The notes: a model not told the origin generated them from the letters alone. A DNA stretch of 47,325 nucleotides from Actinoplanes palleronii (GCF_016862315.1 NZ_BOMS01000169.1:1-47325), one strand, 5' to 3'; positions 31,306-40,725 are shown, counted from the first letter of the stretch. Numbers and translations are program-made.

Positions 31306-31802
31306 TCGTCCTTGCCCTTCTTGTCCTCGGCGCGCTCCAGGGCCAGGTCGAGGGCGAGCACGCTGCCGATGATCAGCAGCGGGTTGACGCCCTCGGCCAC
31401 CCGGACCGCGTACGTGTCGCGGATGGTCAGCCAGCGCTTGGAGACCGCGGCGACCTCGTCGCCGCCCTGCTCGATCACGTACTCGTGGTCGAGCAGGTTG
31501 CCCTTCATCTCCAGGTCGTCCGGGCCGGGCACGTCGATGGTGAACTTGTCGCGGAACGGGGTGAACAGGTTCTTGCGGACCTCGGCCGCCTTCTCACCGG
31601 CGATCCGGATCTCGTACGTCTGGCGCAGCGCCACCAGCTGCCGGTGCACACTCGCGACCTCGTCACCGGCGATGTCCTCGATGACCACCTTGTCCCGGAC
31701 GCTCAGCACCTTGCCGTCCACGTGGTACAGCTTCGTGCCGTGCTCGTCCAGCACGTCGAAGTCGTCGCCGAACGCGAAGAACCGCTCTCTGATCACATAC
31801 AT
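31302..31802 (-). CDS. LURP-one-related (YxjI-like) protein
   Basis: A 166-residue protein with the Tubby-like/LURP-one fold. The repeated pattern of short strands MYVIRERFFAFGDDFDVLDE, GTKLYHVDGKVLSVRDK, RQTYEIRIAGEKAAEVRKN and DHEYVIEQGG is characteristic of YxjI proteins, thought to bind phospholipid or act as membrane scaffolds. The last third is hydrophobic (NPLLIIGSVLALDLALE), then charged (EDKKGKDD). The ATG at 31802 gives MYVIRERFF, the usual family start. A dyad upstream (31826-31847) suggests regulated transcription. Confidence 0.85.
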   Translation of the reverse strand: MYVIRERFFAFGDDFDVLDEHGTKLYHVDGKVLSVRDKVVIEDIAGDEVASVHRQLVALRQTYEIRIAGEKAAEVRKNLFTPFRDKFTIDVPGPDDLEMKGNLLDHEYVIEQGGDEVAAVSKRWLTIRDTYAVRVAEGVNPLLIIGSVLALDLALERAEDKKGKDD

Positions 31803-31825
31803 ACCGTGATTCTTACCCGACCGGC

Positions 31826-31847
31826 TTATGTCAACACATTGACGTAA
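31826..31847. promoter_or_regulatory. dyad upstream of the LURP-one gene
   Basis: TTATGTCAA, 4 nt, TTGACGTAA: 9-bp arms with one mismatch. On the minus strand TTGACA is also a good -35 element. No dedicated regulator gene is adjacent. Confidence 0.5.
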
Positions 31848-31999
31848 CGGCGGTACCCCGGTTTCATCGACGTTCAAGATCGAGATCGAGGCCCGGACCA
31901 GGGCGGGAAGGTGGCGGCGTTGACCACCATCCTCTACCCTGCCGCCAAGATCGCACGCAGCGCACCGTCGGCACACGGCCGCAGTAACGGAGACTTTCA

Positions 32000-33355
32000 A
32001 TGAGCACCATCATCGACCGGGACGTCGCCATCGTCGGCGCCGGACCGGCCGGACTCATGGCCGCACGCACGCTGCGGGCAGCGGGCCGCACCGTCGCCGT
32101 CCTGGAGGCCCGCGACCGCGTCGGCGGCCGTACCTGGAGCGACGTCATCGACGGCGCGTTCCTGGAGATCGGCGGCCAGTGGGTCTCCCCCGACCAGGAC
32201 GTGCTGCGCGACCTGCTCGACGAGCTGGGCCTGGAGACGTACCCGCGGCACCGCGACGGCGACTCGGTCTACCTCACCCCGGACGGCACCCGGATCCGCT
32301 ACGACGGGTCGGTCTTCCCGGCCGGCGAGAAGACGATCAGCGAGATCGAGCGGCTCACCGGCATCCTCGACGGCCTGGTCGCCGAGATCGGCGCGGACCG
32401 GCCGTGGGCGCACCCGCTCGCACGCGAGCTGGACACCGTCTCGTTCCACAGCTGGCTGCGGCAGCAGTCCGGCGACGAGGAGGCCTGCAACGCGGTCGGC
32501 CTGTTCATCGCGGGCGGCATGCTGACCAAGCCCGCGCACAGCTTCTCCACCCTGCAGGCGGTGCTGATGGCCGCGTCCGCCGGGTCGTTCTCGCACCTCA
32601 CCGACGAGGACTACATCCTCGACCGGCGCGTCGTCGGGGGCATGCAGGAGGTGTCACTCCGGATCGCTGCCTCGCTCGGCGAGGACGTTCATCTCGGTGC
32701 TCCCGTTCGTACGATCACAACCGGACCGGACGGCGTGACGGTCGTCGCCGACGGGATCACCGTGCGGGCCCACCACGTCGTGGTGGCCGTGCCGCCGCCG
32801 CTCTACACCCGGATCAGCTTCGACCCGCCGCTGCCCCGCCGCCAGCACCAGATGCACCAGCACCTGTCGATGGGCCTGGTGATCAAGGTGCACGCCGTCT
32901 ACGACACGCCGTTCTGGCGCGCCGACGGCCTGTCCGGCACCGGCTTCGGCTCGGGCTCGCTGGTGCAGGAGGTCTACGACAACACCAACCACGGCGACAG
33001 CCGCGGCACCCTGGTCGGCTTCATCTCCGACGAGAAGGCCGACCAGCTCTTCGCCCTGGACACCGCGGAGCGCCGCCGCCGGATCCTGGAGTCGATCGCG
33101 GTCTTCCTCGGCGACCAGGCCCTCGCACCGGTCGTCTACTACGAGTCGGACTGGGGCAGCGAGGAGTGGACCCGCGGCGCCTACGGTGCCAGCTTCGACC
33201 TGGGCGGCCTGTCGCGTTACGGCAGCGACGTGCGCACCCCGGTCGGCCCGATCCACTGGGCATGCTCGGACATCGCCGGAGCGGGCTTCCAGCATGTGGA
33301 CGGTGCGCTGCGGATGGGCCGCGCGGCCGCCGAGGCCATCATCAACCCCATGTGA
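32000..33355 (+). CDS. flavin monoamine oxidase family protein
   Basis: A 451-residue FAD enzyme. DVAIVGAGPAGLMAARTLRA (residues 8-27) is the Rossmann dinucleotide motif, followed by VLEARDRVGGRTWS, and the C-terminal AGAGFQHVDGALRMGRAAAE closes the FAD site. GGQWVSPDQD and the aromatic lining (SDWGSEEWTRGAYG) fit amine oxidases acting on primary or secondary amines such as putrescine or tyramine. GGAG lies 8 nt before the ATG. It is transcribed alone, divergent from the LURP-one gene, and is followed by a dispersed repeat and hairpin. Confidence 0.92.
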   Translation: MSTIIDRDVAIVGAGPAGLMAARTLRAAGRTVAVLEARDRVGGRTWSDVIDGAFLEIGGQWVSPDQDVLRDLLDELGLETYPRHRDGDSVYLTPDGTRIRYDGSVFPAGEKTISEIERLTGILDGLVAEIGADRPWAHPLARELDTVSFHSWLRQQSGDEEACNAVGLFIAGGMLTKPAHSFSTLQAVLMAASAGSFSHLTDEDYILDRRVVGGMQEVSLRIAASLGEDVHLGAPVRTITTGPDGVTVVADGITVRAHHVVVAVPPPLYTRISFDPPLPRRQHQMHQHLSMGLVIKVHAVYDTPFWRADGLSGTGFGSGSLVQEVYDNTNHGDSRGTLVGFISDEKADQLFALDTAERRRRILESIAVFLGDQALAPVVYYESDWGSEEWTRGAYGASFDLGGLSRYGSDVRTPVGPIHWACSDIAGAGFQHVDGALRMGRAAAEAIINPM

Positions 33356-33429
33356 TACGAATACCGGGCGCTCGCCCGCAGGCTACGAGCCACGTCCCGC
33401 CCGTGAGGCCACCGCGACACCGCGGTGGC
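33354..33429 (+). repeat. dispersed intergenic repeat with terminal hairpin
   Basis: This copy of the 9329-9397 repeat starts at the amine oxidase stop codon. It carries GCAGGCTACGAGCC and GTCCCGCCCGTGAGGCC, and ends in a hairpin GCCACCGCG/CGCGGTGGC (33408-33429) that may terminate both convergent genes. Confidence 0.75.
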
Positions 33430-33464
33430 TCACGGCCGCGGCCGCGCGTCGCGGCCGAGCCCGC

Positions 33465-34046
33465 TCAGCGGCGCACCGGGTAGCGCAGGTGAAGCACCCG
33501 GTTGCCCTGGATCACCACGTCCGGGTCCGCCAGCAGGTGCTGCGCGTCGACCGACCCGAAGTAGCGCTTACCGGACCCGAACACCACGGGGACGACGTCC
33601 ATCCGCACCTCGTCGACCAGGCCCGCGGCCAGCACCTGGCCACCGACGTCGCCGGCGGCGACCTCGACCAGACGGTCACCCGCGAGCTTCTGCGCCGTGG
33701 CCACGGCCGCCTCGACGCCGTCGACGAAGTGGAACGGCGCCGCGGGGTCCCAGCCCTCGGGGGCCGGCCGGTGCGACACGACGACCACGTGGTCGATCCC
33801 GCTCGGCGGCTCCCCGCCCCAGCCGTCCGTCAGGTCGAAGACGCGCCGGCCGACGACCGTCACCCCGATCTGGTCCCAGTACGGCCGGATGTAGTCGTAG
33901 GACGTCTGCGACACCGTCAGCATGCCGCTCCCGTCGAGCGGGACGTCACCGCCGGTCAACCAGTCGAACAGCGGCCCGGGCTGGTCATTCTCGTCCGCGA
34001 CGAAGCCGTTCACCGATACCGAGCCGTACATGACCACCTTGCCCAC
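33465..34046 (-). CDS. dihydrofolate reductase/RibD C-terminal-like protein
   Basis: A 193-residue NADPH-binding reductase-like protein. KVVMYGSVSVNGFVADENDQ, GVTVVGRRVFDLTDGWGG and LVEVAAGDVGGQVLAAGLVD followed by EVRMDVVPVVFGSGKRYF match the RibD_C/DHFR-like group found singly in many actinobacteria. These are usually not the housekeeping folate or riboflavin enzymes; the substrate is unknown. GAGGAGAG lies 5 nt before the GTG at 34046. Confidence 0.9.
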   Translation of the reverse strand: MGKVVMYGSVSVNGFVADENDQPGPLFDWLTGGDVPLDGSGMLTVSQTSYDYIRPYWDQIGVTVVGRRVFDLTDGWGGEPPSGIDHVVVVSHRPAPEGWDPAAPFHFVDGVEAAVATAQKLAGDRLVEVAAGDVGGQVLAAGLVDEVRMDVVPVVFGSGKRYFGSVDAQHLLADPDVVIQGNRVLHLRYPVRR

Positions 34047-34102
34047 GGGGCTCTCCTCTGCTCTCGGGACACGTACTCCATGGCCCCAGCATCACCCGTG
34101 GG

Positions 34103-35257
34103 TCAGGAACCGACCAGGTCCTTGATGCTGACCGTGGCCGCGCCGCGGGCCCACTGCTCGAACGGCAGCGCGCGGATCGACAGCGGGCAGTCGGCCGCCG
34201 CGCCGAACGCCTGCCGCTGGAAGCTGGCGCGGATGTGCGGCTCGAACAGGTCATACGCCGACAGGCCCTCGCCGGAGACCACGATCCGGGCCGGGCCGAC
34301 CAGGTTGGCGACCGCGGCGATGCCCGCGCCGATCGCCGTCCCGGCGCGGGCGAACACCGCGCCCACCGTGGCGTCGCCGGAGCGGGCCAGCGCCACCGCG
34401 TCCTCGAACGTCAGCTCCGGGCGGCCGGTGCCCTCCCGGGCCTGGCGCACGATCGCATCCGCCCCCGCGACCGCCTCGACGCAGCCGCGACTGCCGCAGT
34501 GGCACTCCGGGCCGTCGATGTCGAAGCCGATGTGGCCGATCTCCCCGGCCACGCCGTGCGACCCGGACACCAGCCGGCCGTTGACGATCAGGCCGCAGCC
34601 GATGCCGGCACCGACGGTGACCAGGGCGAACGAGTCGACGCCCACCCCCTCGCCGAACCACTGCTCGGCGGTGGTCAGCGCCTTCACGTCGTTCTCGACC
34701 GAGGTCGTCAGTCCGGTGATCTTCCCGGCGCGTTCCCCCAGCGGCACGTCGCGCCACCGCAGGAACGGTGAGTAACGCACCTGGGCGGTGGAGTGGTCGA
34801 CGTCCCCGGAGATCGCCACGCCGAGCCGGCGGGTCCGCGAACGGTAGTCGCCGGGGCCGTCCAGCAGGTCGTCGACCAGCTCGCCGAGCTCGGTGAGCAC
34901 GTGGTCGACGTCGGTGGCGGCCAGTCGCCGGTGCGCCGACGCCCGGACCCCGGCGCGCAGGTCGCAGACCACGCCGATCAGCTCGTCGCGGGTGATCTTC
35001 ACGCCGACGAAGAACTCGCGGTCGGCGCGGATCGCCAGGGGGCTGGCCGGGCGGCCGGCGCCGGGGCCGGTGCGCTCGGTGGCGGCCAGCTCCTCCAGGT
35101 AACCCATCTCGATGAGCGGGCGGGCCGCCTTGGTGACGGCGGCCGAGGACAGGTCGAGCCGGCGGGCGAGCGCGACGCGACTGATCGGGCCCTCGGTCAG
35201 CACCGCGGTGAACACGGACGTGACCGCGGGCGCCACGGCCTCGCCGTAGGGAAACAT
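34103..35257 (-). CDS. ROK-family transcriptional regulator
   Basis: A 384-residue sugar-responsive regulator. An N-terminal winged helix (SRVALARRLDLSSAAVTKAA) is followed by an actin-like ROK fold with VENDVKALTTAEQWFG, GEIGHIGFDIDGPE and the zinc site CHCGSRGCVEAV. It probably represses the divergent glycosidase operon and is released by a liberated sugar. The ATG at 35257 is preceded by TAGATT at 6 nt, so it is leaderless. The 117-bp intergenic region contains an AT-rich patch expected to be the operator. Confidence 0.9.
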   Translation of the reverse strand: MFPYGEAVAPAVTSVFTAVLTEGPISRVALARRLDLSSAAVTKAARPLIEMGYLEELAATERTGPGAGRPASPLAIRADREFFVGVKITRDELIGVVCDLRAGVRASAHRRLAATDVDHVLTELGELVDDLLDGPGDYRSRTRRLGVAISGDVDHSTAQVRYSPFLRWRDVPLGERAGKITGLTTSVENDVKALTTAEQWFGEGVGVDSFALVTVGAGIGCGLIVNGRLVSGSHGVAGEIGHIGFDIDGPECHCGSRGCVEAVAGADAIVRQAREGTGRPELTFEDAVALARSGDATVGAVFARAGTAIGAGIAAVANLVGPARIVVSGEGLSAYDLFEPHIRASFQRQAFGAAADCPLSIRALPFEQWARGAATVSIKDLVGS

Positions 35258-35263
35258 GGCGAA

Positions 35264-35306
35264 AATCTACCCTTAATAATTTCCTTCGTCAAGTATTGAT
35301 TTAGCC
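35264..35306. promoter_or_regulatory. divergent promoter/operator region, ROK and GH36 operon
   Basis: The -10 box TAGATT (minus strand, 35264-35269) lies 6 nt before the ROK ATG. The adjacent sequence CTTAATAATTTCCTTCGTCA and AGTATTGATTTAG is strikingly AT-rich for this genome and is the likely ROK binding site and promoter core for the rightward operon. Confidence 0.55.
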
Positions 35307-35374
35307 GCGACGGCGGTCCTACGCTCGCCGCACTCATCGGCCGAAGCCTTCCGACGATCACCTCGAGGATCCAG

Positions 35375-37477
35375 ATGCCCGACCTGCAGTTCCAGCCGGA
35401 CCAGCGCCTGTGGCTGCTGCACACCCCGTCGACGTCGTACGCCATCCGGCTCGACGAGAACGACGTCGTGCAGCACGTGCACTGGGGGGCGAGACTGTCC
35501 CCGGCGCAGGCCCGGGAGCTGGCCGAGCGCCGGCCCGCGGCGGGCAGCAGCTTCGACGACGCGGGCGGGGTGCCGGAGCTGGCCGCCGAGGGTGGTGCGC
35601 GGTTCGGACCGGCCGGGCTGCAGGTGCGGTTCGCCGACGGGAGCCGCGGCGTCGAGTGGCGCTACGCCGGGCACGACACCGACCAGGGGCACCTTCGCAT
35701 CCACCTGCATGACCGGCATTATCCGCTGCGCGTCACCCTGCACTACCGGGTTCATCAGGACAGCGACGTGATCGAGCGCTGGACCAGCGTCGAGAACCGC
35801 GACGACCAGCTCCCGATCACCGTGTCGCGCTGCGACAGCGCGGCCTGGACGCTGCCGCACCGCGACGGCTACCGGATGAGTCACCTGGTCGGCGGCTGGA
35901 ACAGCGAGTTCCAGCTGCGCCGCGGCGAGGTGCCGGCCGCCGAGACGGTCTTCACCAGCCGGCGCGGGATGACCAGCCACCAGGCCAACCCGTGGCTGGC
36001 GCTGGACGACGGCACCGCCGGCGAGGACCGCGGCGAGGTGTGGAGCACCGCGCTGGCCTGGAGCGGCAGCTGGCGGATCACCCTGCACCGCGACCCGGTC
36101 GGCCGGGTCGCGTGGACCGGCGGGCACGGGCACGAGGGACTCACCTGGTCCCTGGAACCCGGCGAGACGCTGCAGACCCCGGTGTACGCCGGCCTGTTCA
36201 CCGCCGGCGGGTTCGGCGCCGCCAGCCGGGCCTGGCACGCGTACGTCAGCGGGCACGTGCTCGCGCACCCCGGCGAGCTGCGCCCGGTGCTCTACAACTC
36301 GTGGGAGGCGACCGGGTTCGCCGTCGACGAGGCCGGGCAGACCGCGCTGGCCGCCCGCGCCGCCCGGCTCGGTGTCGAGCTGTTCGTGGTCGACGACGGC
36401 TGGTTCGGCGAGCGGGTCAGCGACCACGCGGGGCTCGGCGACTGGACGCCGAACCCGGAGCGCTTCCCGCACGGGCTGCGGCCGCTCGCCGCCGAGGTGC
36501 ACCGGCTCGGCATGCTCTTCGGCCTGTGGGTGGAGCCCGAGATGGTCAACCCCGACAGTGACCTCTACCGGTCACATCCCGACTGGGTGCTGCACATGCC
36601 GCACCGTGGTCGTACGCAGATGCGCCAGCAACTCGTACTCAATCTGGCTCGGACCGACGTCGCGGCCTGGACCCACGCCTGGCTGGACCGGCTGGTCGAG
36701 GAGCACAACATCGACTTCCTCAAGTGGGACGCGAACCGGCCGTTCACCGAGGCGGGCTGGCCCGGGCACGCCGACCCGGACCGGGTGTGGCTCGAGCACA
36801 CCCGCGCCGTCTACCAGATCATGGACCGGCTGCGCGCCGACCATCCGCGGCTGCGCATCGAGGCCTGCTCCGGCGGCGGCGGGCGCGCCGACCTGGGCAT
36901 CCTGGCCCGCACCGACCAGGTGTGGACGTCGGACAACACCGACCCGGTCGACCGGATCGGCATCCAGCACGGTTTCAGCCAGCTGTTCCCCGCGCAGGTG
37001 ATGGGCGCGTGGGTGACCGACAACCCGAACGTCGCGACCGGCCGGCGGACGCCGATGCGCTTCCGGTTCCACGTCGCGATGGCCGGCGCGCTCGGGATCG
37101 GCGGCGACCTCGCCACCTGGAGCGAGGACGAGCTGAAGGACGCGGCCGAGCTGATCGCCACGTACAAGCGGATCCGGCCGGTGGTGCAGCACGGGACCGC
37201 GTACCGGCTGGCCGGCGACGGCACGCTCAGCGCGGTCGGCTACGCGCACGAGGACCAGTTCGTGGTGCTCGCCTGGTGCCCGTCGCGGCCGTTCGGCCAC
37301 CAGCCCGCGCCGCTGCGGCTGACCGCTCTCGACCCCGACGCGCACTACCGCGAGCAGGACACCGGCACCGTGCACTCCGGTGCCGTGCTGCGGCACGCCG
37401 GACTCCCGCTCACCCTGCCCCGCGGGGACCACGCCAGCGTGCTGGTCCACCTCACCCGCATCGCCGCGAAAGGCTGA
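35375..37477 (+). CDS. alpha-galactosidase, glycoside hydrolase family 36
   Basis: A 700-residue GH36 enzyme with N-terminal beta-supersandwich, (beta/alpha)8 barrel and C-terminal beta domain. The nucleophile is D452 in FLKWDANR, and the acid/base is expected at D520 in TSDNTDP. The barrel motifs VDDGWFG and GLWVEPEMVNPDSDLY are family-defining. There is no signal peptide, so it acts on imported oligosaccharides, releasing galactose from raffinose-type or galactomannan fragments. GAGG precedes the ATG. It is first in an operon with a CE7 esterase and a GH95 fucosidase, under the divergent ROK regulator. Confidence 0.95.
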   Translation: MPDLQFQPDQRLWLLHTPSTSYAIRLDENDVVQHVHWGARLSPAQARELAERRPAAGSSFDDAGGVPELAAEGGARFGPAGLQVRFADGSRGVEWRYAGHDTDQGHLRIHLHDRHYPLRVTLHYRVHQDSDVIERWTSVENRDDQLPITVSRCDSAAWTLPHRDGYRMSHLVGGWNSEFQLRRGEVPAAETVFTSRRGMTSHQANPWLALDDGTAGEDRGEVWSTALAWSGSWRITLHRDPVGRVAWTGGHGHEGLTWSLEPGETLQTPVYAGLFTAGGFGAASRAWHAYVSGHVLAHPGELRPVLYNSWEATGFAVDEAGQTALAARAARLGVELFVVDDGWFGERVSDHAGLGDWTPNPERFPHGLRPLAAEVHRLGMLFGLWVEPEMVNPDSDLYRSHPDWVLHMPHRGRTQMRQQLVLNLARTDVAAWTHAWLDRLVEEHNIDFLKWDANRPFTEAGWPGHADPDRVWLEHTRAVYQIMDRLRADHPRLRIEACSGGGGRADLGILARTDQVWTSDNTDPVDRIGIQHGFSQLFPAQVMGAWVTDNPNVATGRRTPMRFRFHVAMAGALGIGGDLATWSEDELKDAAELIATYKRIRPVVQHGTAYRLAGDGTLSAVGYAHEDQFVVLAWCPSRPFGHQPAPLRLTALDPDAHYREQDTGTVHSGAVLRHAGLPLTLPRGDHASVLVHLTRIAAKG

Positions 37478-37482
37478 CCCCG

Positions 37483-38439
37483 ATGGCCATGTTCGACCTC
37501 CCGCTCGCCGCCCTGCACGACTACCGCCCGGCGCTCGACGAACCCGCCGACTTCGACGCGTTCTGGGCCCGCACGCTGACCGAGGCCCGCGAGCACGACC
37601 TGGCGGCGAGCCTCACACCATACGACGCGCTGCTGCCCGGCGTGCAGGTCTTCGACGTGCGGTTCCGCGGTTACGGCGGCCAGCCGGTCGCCGCGTGGCT
37701 GATTCTGCCCACGGTGCGCAGCGGGCCGGTGCCGTGCGTCGTGCAGTTCATCGGGTACGGCGGCGGGCGCGGCCGCCCGCACGAGTGGCTGCTGTGGCCG
37801 GCCGCCGGATACGCCGTGCTGGTGATGGACTCGCGCGGGCAGGGTGACGGCGACACCCCCGACCTGGCCGGCGACACCACACCGCACCACTCGGGGCTGA
37901 TGACCCGCGGCGTCCTCGACCCCGAGCTGTACTACTACCGGCGGCTGTTCACCGACGCGGTGCGCGCCGTGGACCTGGCGGCCACGCTGGACGACGTTGA
38001 TGCCGACCGGATCGTGGTGGCCGGGGCGAGCCAGGGTGGCGGCATCGCGCAGGCCGTCGCGGGGCTGCATCGCCGGGTCCGGGCGGCGCTGATCGACGTG
38101 CCGTTCCTGACCTGGTTCCGGCGGGCCACCGAGATCACCGACTCGTATCCGTACCAGGAGATCTCGGTTTTCCTCGCGACCAACCGTGACCGGATCGCGG
38201 ACGTCTTCGCGACGCTGGGTTACTTCGACGGCGTGCACCTGGCCGCGCGAGGCACGGCGCCGGCGTTGTACTCGGTCGGCCTGATGGACGACGTGTGCCC
38301 GCCGTCGACGGTGTTCGCCGCCTACAACCACTACGCGGGACCCAAGACGATCCAGGTCTGGCCCTACAACCGGCACGAGGGCGGCGGCAGCCAGCAAGCC
38401 CCGGTGCAGCTCCCCTGGCTCCGCGACCAGCTCACCTGA
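37483..38439 (+). CDS. acetyl xylan esterase, carbohydrate esterase family 7
   Basis: A 318-residue cytoplasmic CE7 esterase. The triad is S183 (GASQGGG), the aspartate of GLMDDVCPPSTVFAAYN (269/270) and H298 (NRHEGGG). GYGGGRG forms the oxyanion region and RGQGDGDTPD is the family RGQ motif. It removes acetyl groups from short xylo- or other oligosaccharides, and in related proteins from cephalosporin C. It starts 5 nt after the GH36 stop and 13 nt before the GH95 start, so it is clearly operonic and would deacetylate the same oligosaccharides. Confidence 0.93.
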   Translation: MAMFDLPLAALHDYRPALDEPADFDAFWARTLTEAREHDLAASLTPYDALLPGVQVFDVRFRGYGGQPVAAWLILPTVRSGPVPCVVQFIGYGGGRGRPHEWLLWPAAGYAVLVMDSRGQGDGDTPDLAGDTTPHHSGLMTRGVLDPELYYYRRLFTDAVRAVDLAATLDDVDADRIVVAGASQGGGIAQAVAGLHRRVRAALIDVPFLTWFRRATEITDSYPYQEISVFLATNRDRIADVFATLGYFDGVHLAARGTAPALYSVGLMDDVCPPSTVFAAYNHYAGPKTIQVWPYNRHEGGGSQQAPVQLPWLRDQLT

Positions 38440-38452
38440 AAAGGATCACGCC

Positions 38453-40699
38453 ATGTCTTCCAGCGTTCTGTACTACGACCGGCCGGCGGAACGCTGGTTC
38501 GAGGCGTTGCCGATCGGCAACGGCCGGCTCGGCGGCATGGTCCACGGCGGGATCGGCACCGAGATCATCCGGCTCTCCGAGTCGACCGCGTGGTCCGGCG
38601 CACCCACCGACGGTGACGTGAGCCCGACCGCGCTGCGTGAACTCCCGGCCATCCGCCGGCTGCTCTTCGACGGAAAGTTCGCCGAGGCCCAGCAGCTGGC
38701 CACCGAGCACCTGCCCGGCCGGCCGACCAACTTCGGCACCAACGTCCCCCTCCCCCGGCTGCGCCTGGACTTCGCCGAGCACGCGGCCGGTGACTACCGG
38801 CGTTCCCTCGACCTCGACACCGGCCTCGCCACGATCAAAATCGGCCATTTTGTACGGGAGATCTTCGCCTCGCACCCGCACGGCGTGATCGCCATGCGGC
38901 TGAGCTCGAGCCGACCGGCCGCCATCAGCTTCTCCGCAACGCTCGACGACACCGTGCTGCCGGGCGCGACCACGACCACCGAGGACGGCCTCGCGTTCAG
39001 CGGCCGGGCGGTGGAATCGCTGCACAGCAACGGACGCGACGGCGTCGCCGTGGAGATCCGCGCCCGGTTCCAGCTCGACGGCGGCACGCTGTCCCGTGAC
39101 GGCGACACGATCACGGTCACCGGCGCGGACGCGGTCGTGGTGCTGATCGCCGTCGGCACCGACTGGGCGGGTTCCGCGCAGCCGGTGTTCCCCGTGGCCG
39201 GCTACGACGTGCTGCGCTCCGCGCACATCGCGGACCATCAGCGGCTGATGCGGCGGGTGTCGATCGACCTCGGTGAGCCGGTCGCGCTGCCCACCGACGT
39301 ACGCCGGAACCGCCTCGCCCAGGGTCACCGCGACGACGACCTGATCGCTTTGTACTTCCAGTACGGCCGCTACCTGACCATCGCCGGCTCCCGCGAGGAC
39401 TCGCCGCTGCCGCTGGCGTTGCAGGGCGTGTGGAACGACGGGTTCGCCAGCAGCATGGGCTGGAGCAACGACTTCCACCTCGACATCAACACCCAGCAGA
39501 ACTACTGGGCCACCGAGTCGACGAACCTCGCCGAGTGCCACGCCCCGCTGATCCGATTCGTCCAGCGCCTCGCCTCCGCCGGTCGTCGCACCGCGCGAGA
39601 AATGTACGACGCGGACGGCTGGGTCGCGCACACCGTCACCAACGCCTGGGGCTACACCGCACCCGGCAGCGGCATCGGCTGGGGTATGAACGTCACCGGC
39701 GGGGCCTGGATCGCCCTGCAGCTGTGGGAGCACTACGAGTACCAGCCGGACGAGGACTACCTGCGCGACGAGGCGTACCCGGTCCTGCGCGACGCCGCCC
39801 TGTTCCTGCTGTCATATCTGGTGCCCGAGCCGGCCCGCGGACGGCTGGTGCCCGGACCCGCCGAGTCACCGGAGAACTGGTACCTGGCGCCGGACGGCAC
39901 GCCGTGCTCGGTCGCGATGGGCGCCACCTCCGACCGGGTCCTGACCGAGGCGATCCTGCGGATCTGCGCGCAGGCCGCCACCATCCTCGGCGTCGACGCC
40001 GACCTGCGCGACCGGGTCTCGGCGGCTCGTGAGCGGCTCTCCGAGTTCCGGATCGGACGGCACGGCCAGCTGCAGGAGTGGCTGGACGACTTCGACGAGG
40101 CGGACCCGGCCCACCGGCACACCGCCCACCTGGTCGCGGTCTTCCCGGAACGGCAGATCAGCCCGCGCCGTACCCCGGAGCTGGCCCGCGCCGCCGCGGT
40201 CACCCTGGAACGCCGCCAGCAGGCGCCCGGCTGGGAGCAGACCGAGTGGGTGGAGGCCAACTTCGCCGCCTTCCACGCCCGCCTGCTCGACGGCGACCAG
40301 GCCCTGGTGCACGTCACCCGGCTGATCGCCGACACCAGCGAGGCGAACCTGCTCAGCTACTCGGCCGGCGGGATCGCCGGCGCCCCGCAGAACATCTACT
40401 CGTTCGACGGCAACGCGGGCGGGACCGGCGCGATCGCCGAGATGCTGCTGCAGTCCGACGGGGAGGAGATCGAGCTGCTCCCGGCGCTGCCGTCGATGTG
40501 GCTTTCGGGGGCGGTGAGCGGGCTGCGCGCCCGCGGCGGCTTCACCGTCGACCTGAGCTGGCAGGACGGCGAGCTGTCGGCAGCCCGGATCCGCTCCGGC
40601 ACGGCCACGACCACCCGCATCCGCTACCGCGACACCACCACCGAGCTCACCTGCGACCCAGCCCAGGAGCTCACCGTCGAACGGCACCACTTCAAGTAG
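38453..40699 (+). CDS. glycoside hydrolase family 95 (alpha-L-fucosidase/galactosidase)
   Basis: A 748-residue GH95 enzyme: N-terminal beta region (RPAERWFEALPIGNGRLGGM), (alpha/alpha)6 barrel and C-terminal beta strands. The general acid is expected at E474 in AESPENWY, equivalent to the SPEN motif of characterised 1,2-alpha-L-fucosidases. NDFHLDINTQQNYW supplies the paired Asn/Asp water-activating residues. There is no signal peptide. AAAAGGATC-like sequence precedes the ATG. It is the last gene of the glycosidase operon, and its pairing with GH36 and CE7 points to a branched, acetylated plant hemicellulose or pectin side chain. Confidence 0.93.
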   Translation: MSSSVLYYDRPAERWFEALPIGNGRLGGMVHGGIGTEIIRLSESTAWSGAPTDGDVSPTALRELPAIRRLLFDGKFAEAQQLATEHLPGRPTNFGTNVPLPRLRLDFAEHAAGDYRRSLDLDTGLATIKIGHFVREIFASHPHGVIAMRLSSSRPAAISFSATLDDTVLPGATTTTEDGLAFSGRAVESLHSNGRDGVAVEIRARFQLDGGTLSRDGDTITVTGADAVVVLIAVGTDWAGSAQPVFPVAGYDVLRSAHIADHQRLMRRVSIDLGEPVALPTDVRRNRLAQGHRDDDLIALYFQYGRYLTIAGSREDSPLPLALQGVWNDGFASSMGWSNDFHLDINTQQNYWATESTNLAECHAPLIRFVQRLASAGRRTAREMYDADGWVAHTVTNAWGYTAPGSGIGWGMNVTGGAWIALQLWEHYEYQPDEDYLRDEAYPVLRDAALFLLSYLVPEPARGRLVPGPAESPENWYLAPDGTPCSVAMGATSDRVLTEAILRICAQAATILGVDADLRDRVSAARERLSEFRIGRHGQLQEWLDDFDEADPAHRHTAHLVAVFPERQISPRRTPELARAAAVTLERRQQAPGWEQTEWVEANFAAFHARLLDGDQALVHVTRLIADTSEANLLSYSAGGIAGAPQNIYSFDGNAGGTGAIAEMLLQSDGEEIELLPALPSMWLSGAVSGLRARGGFTVDLSWQDGELSAARIRSGTATTTRIRYRDTTTELTCDPAQELTVERHHFK

Positions 40700-40725
40700 G
40701 CGTGTGCTGCACCCCGAGGTTCTCC

